Assembly: GCA_025093555.1 (NCBI GenBank)
Contig: JAIWNF010000155.1
Span: 1-22,694 of the forward strand
Direction of reading: 5' to 3'
Origin: Circinella umbellata
Taxonomy: Eukaryota; Mucoromycota; Mucoromycetes; Mucorales; Lichtheimiaceae
DNA length: 22,694 nucleotides
The position numbers and the translations under genes were made by a program. The notes beneath the pieces were generated by a model that had not been told where the DNA came from, did not search any database, and saw only the letters and a list, made by a program, of their open reading frames with translations. Below, in pieces: positions 20,023 through 22,694 of this stretch. Each line of letters opens with the position of its first letter. The stretch's first letter is position 1.

Positions 20023-20718
20023 ATGGCTTATTGGACCGTAGAAGAATTGAACACTATGGTAAACTCAAAAAGGGAGAACCCTAGAATTTCTTGGGACACA
20101 ATTGCTTGTATGTTGAATTATCGACATACAAGCAGTGCTTGTCAACAACGTTATAATCGTGATTATGCGGTAATTAAAATTGAAAAAGCTTAAAGTCTTA
20201 TACTATTTATTACTATGGAAAAAAAGAATAACATTTATATACGTAAAAACAATTTATAGCCACCACTTCCAGGTTCTTGGAATTTAGTGAGCAGAAGATT
20301 AATCTGTAAAATGAGAAGCAGAATTCCCCCTTCAAGTTGGCGTGATTGTGCAAGAGCTGTTAATAACAACATTTCAAATTGCCAACGATTTATGTTAAAT
20401 TATGCGACTGAGAAAGAATTATATCGTGGTCGGTGTGACGCCGAGTCAGAAGCATTACATGGTCTGTTACCCCAGGTAAAACTAAGTATCACCGAATTAG
20501 TACAGTAATAATAAAACTTATCTCTTGACCCTTTTTAATTTTCACTACAGAGAATTCAAGAAGCAAGAAGACAAGGAAAATTATGGACGAATGATGAAAC
20601 TGATGTTTTGATTTCTTGCAGAGCTAGAGGATATCCTTACATCATACCAGCTCTTTTATTAGGAAGATCGGTTTCTTCTTGCTCCTCGAAATACTATCGA
20701 ATTAAAAATAATATTTAA
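20023..20718 (+). CDS. Small protein with three Myb/SANT-like repeats
   Basis: Three exons: 20023-20169, 20260-20475, 20551-20718, giving 176 residues. Seen: repeat 1 (residues ~4-48) starts YWTVEELNTMV and continues SWDTIACML and CQQRYNRDY. Repeat 2 (~56-97) starts SWNLVSRRLICKM, then SWRDCARAV and NCQRFMLNY. Repeat 3 (~133-173) starts LWTNDETDVLISC, then IIPALLLGRS and CSSKYYRI. Each shows the W...(E/D)...I/L...W/I...LL..R...C..(R/K)Y(Y/N) pattern of Myb/SANT helix-turn-helix domains. The three-repeat layout suggests DNA binding, as in small Myb-type regulators or transposon-derived DNA-binding proteins. I do not recognise an orthologue. The protein is basic and has no other domain. It stands alone between a long AT-rich gap and the minisatellite region. 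Splice sites are canonical and phases are all 0. Confidence 0.75.
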
Positions 20719-21827
20719 TTTTAAAAAAAAATTAACCATTCTGTACACATTGCCTTAAAAATTTGACATATACCATATGTACACAAACGGTGATATAATT
20801 TATGTGAGAGTGATTGAAATATAATAAATCCGAGTGCTTCCGAGTCTATATTAATTTATGGCCATGTGAATATTACGTTACTTGTAATAGTATCTCTTTT
20901 ATCATTTTTATTGTTAGTAGAATATGGGTTATTATTATTATTAAACATTTATCAAGTAATAAATATAAGTATCTCGAGTATTACTATTGATTAGCAACGA
21001 AATCAAGTAAAAGCTATATATATATATATGTATCATAATTTTTAATAACAACATGTACGTATACGTAGAAATACTGTAGAAAAGTATTCGTAATATTTGT
21101 TGGTACGTAGTAACAATAACAATCAAACACTTTTCCTCTACTGTATAATTATTATATTGAATAACAACAAACAAAAAGTAGTATTCAAAGTAACTCTTTG
21201 TTTTTCTCAATAAATCTTCAGCCAATAATTTTTTTTTACAATTTTGTTAAGCGGAAATGTTTTTCCGGTAATGGAATTAACCATTATTCTTTGCTTTCAT
21301 TGTATCATATACTCATAATTAAATCAAAACATTTATACTAAATGGTACAATACGTAATTATTGTACGTACACCATTTATCTTGTTCCCTTTCTTTTTATG
21401 GTACACATATTTTCTTGCTTAAAGTAAAAGATATAATCACAAGTATGTCTGGTGCTGTTAATCTGACGACTGGGTGTTTCAGAAATACGGACGTCCGCGG
21501 TCTTTAAAAATGATAAAAGGTTAAAAGTTATATTTATTAAAATGGGAGACTACAATGACCTTCGCCTACAAATGGGTAACAGCTGTGTAGACGGATCATG
21601 TCGTCAACCGCACAAAGTTTAATTTAAAAATCATTTTCTTTATTATCACAATTCTCAGAAACATAATTGATACATCCTGCTGAAGTGATGATGAGGATCT
21701 CATGTATAAATAGAGAGGATATTTTGTTTTAATTGACTACACCTCAATTATATTGGCTACAATTAAATTTTGTTCTTTTGTGGTCTCATTGGCTTTTTCT
21801 CTCTCTTTTCCTATCTTTATTTTTAGT
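20719..21827. other. AT-rich intergenic region before the minisatellite
   Basis: No confident gene. Most of the stretch is AT-rich with TACGTA words and an (AT)n tract near 21015-21028. An imperfect dyad spans 21340-21377 (AAATGGT ... ACCATTT around ACAATA-TATTGT). A GC-richer patch at about 21463-21622 includes a 26-codon open frame (21542-21622, starting MGDYNDLRLQMGN) with two cysteines; nothing shows that it is expressed. Confidence 0.5.
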
Positions 21828-22616
21828 GATAAAATGGTCATTGATAAAAAATAGTCATTGATAAATGTTCATTGATAAAAAATAGTCATTGATAAAATGT
21901 TCATTGATAAAAAATAGTCATTGATAAATGGTCATTGATAAAAAATAGTCATTGATAAATGGTCATTGATAAAAAATAGTCATTGATAAATGGTCATTGA
22001 TAAAAAATAGTCATTGATAAATGTCATTGATAAAAAATAGTCATTGATAAAATGGTCATTGATAAAAAATAGTCATTGATAAATGGTCATTGATAAAAAA
22101 TAGTCATTGATAAATGGTCATTGATAAAAAATAGTCATTGATAAAATGGTCATTGATAAAAAATAGTCATTGATAAATGGTCATTGATAAAAAGTAGTCA
22201 TTGATAAATGGCATTGATAAAAAATAGTCATTGATAAATGGCATTGATAAAAAATAGTCATTGATAAATGGTCATTGATAAAAAATAGTCATTGATAAAT
22301 GTTCATTGATAAAGAATAGTCATTGATAAATGGTCATTGATAAAAAATAGTCATTGATAAAATGTTCATTGATAAAAAATAGTCATTGATAAATGGCCAT
22401 TGATAAAAAGTAGTCATTGATAAAATGGCCATTGATAAAAAATAGTCATTGATAAAATGGCCATTGATAAAAAATAGTCATTGATAAATGGTCATTGATA
22501 AAAAATAGTCATTGATAAAATGTTCATTGATAAAAAATAGTCATTGATAAATGGCCATTGATAAAAAATAGTCATTGATAAATGTTCATTGATAAAAAAT
22601 AGTCATTGATAAAATG
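21828..22616. repeat. Minisatellite, about 25 units of a two-part ~31-bp repeat
   Basis: Seen: two related subunits alternate, TCATTGATAAAAAATAG (17 bp) and TCATTGATAAATGG (14 bp, or 15 with an extra A). I count about 25 copies of the pair. The first subunit is almost invariant. The second varies at its 3' end (ATGG, ATGTT, ATGGC, AAATGG, AAATGTT), giving unit lengths of about 30-32 bp. Both share TCATTGATAAA, so the unit itself arose by duplication of an older ~15-bp word. It contains about 50 TGATAA words, which match the core of GATA-factor sites. It is non-coding: both strands have stops in each unit. Confidence 0.95.
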
Positions 22617-22694
22617 GCTGTTCTGAAAATGATCTATTTAGCCAACGGTGAAGTATAAAAGAACGGTTTCTGCAAACCTCATAAAATTATTCAT

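Noticed and set aside
21685..21691. Box C-like GTGATGA, possible C/D snoRNA
   Set aside because: No box D (CTGA) at a suitable distance and no terminal stem.
21828..22616. CRISPR array
   Set aside because: The repeats are contiguous with no unique spacers, and the genome is eukaryotic.

Overview
The window is nuclear DNA of a very AT-rich, intron-dense fungus. All recognisable genes are eukaryotic and are split by short GT-AG introns, mostly 60-110 nt, with GTAAGT-like donors and TAG/AAG acceptors. Most coding sequence uses A/T-ending codons. A binuclear Zn2Cys6 regulator with a fungal-type C-terminal region points to fungi. The overall composition and gene style suggest an early-diverging lineage, most likely Mucoromycota/Mucorales. 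That placement is inference, not something the sequence proves.

Left flank (1-4440) is a graveyard. It holds a frameshifted relic that resembles the C-terminal part of a Mutator-like (MULE) transposase at about 820-1333. It also holds a fragment of an ENA/ACU-type (P-type IID) cation ATPase at 2460-3329, with two in-frame stops and a 424-bp MITE inserted in an exon. Minus-strand exons of an unidentified acidic protein (3346-3700) abut the ATPase fragment almost directly.

The centre (4482-16811) is a compact run of intact genes, in order: PP2A scaffold subunit A (-), a PCI-domain protein of the CSN12/PCID2 family (-), an NXT1/p15 NTF2-like mRNA-export factor (+), an AIF/AMID-type FAD oxidoreductase (-), an unidentified protein with three divergent C2H2-like fingers (+), and a Zn2Cys6 transcription factor (+). 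The PCI and NXT1 genes are divergent with 180 bp between start codons. Both families act in mRNA export, so they may be co-expressed from one promoter. NXT1 and the oxidoreductase converge on an 18-bp palindrome that carries AATAAA on both strands.

The right part has ribosomal protein eL27 (-, complete, 136 aa, five exons), a 1.7-kb AT-rich gap, a small protein with three Myb/SANT-like repeats (+), and a minisatellite of about 25 units (about 31 bp each) at 21828-22616. The minisatellite contains about 50 TGATAA motifs.

Exon boundaries were worked out by hand from splice motifs, phase and family similarity. For every complete gene the joined exons give a length divisible by three. No tRNA, rRNA or CRISPR array was found.
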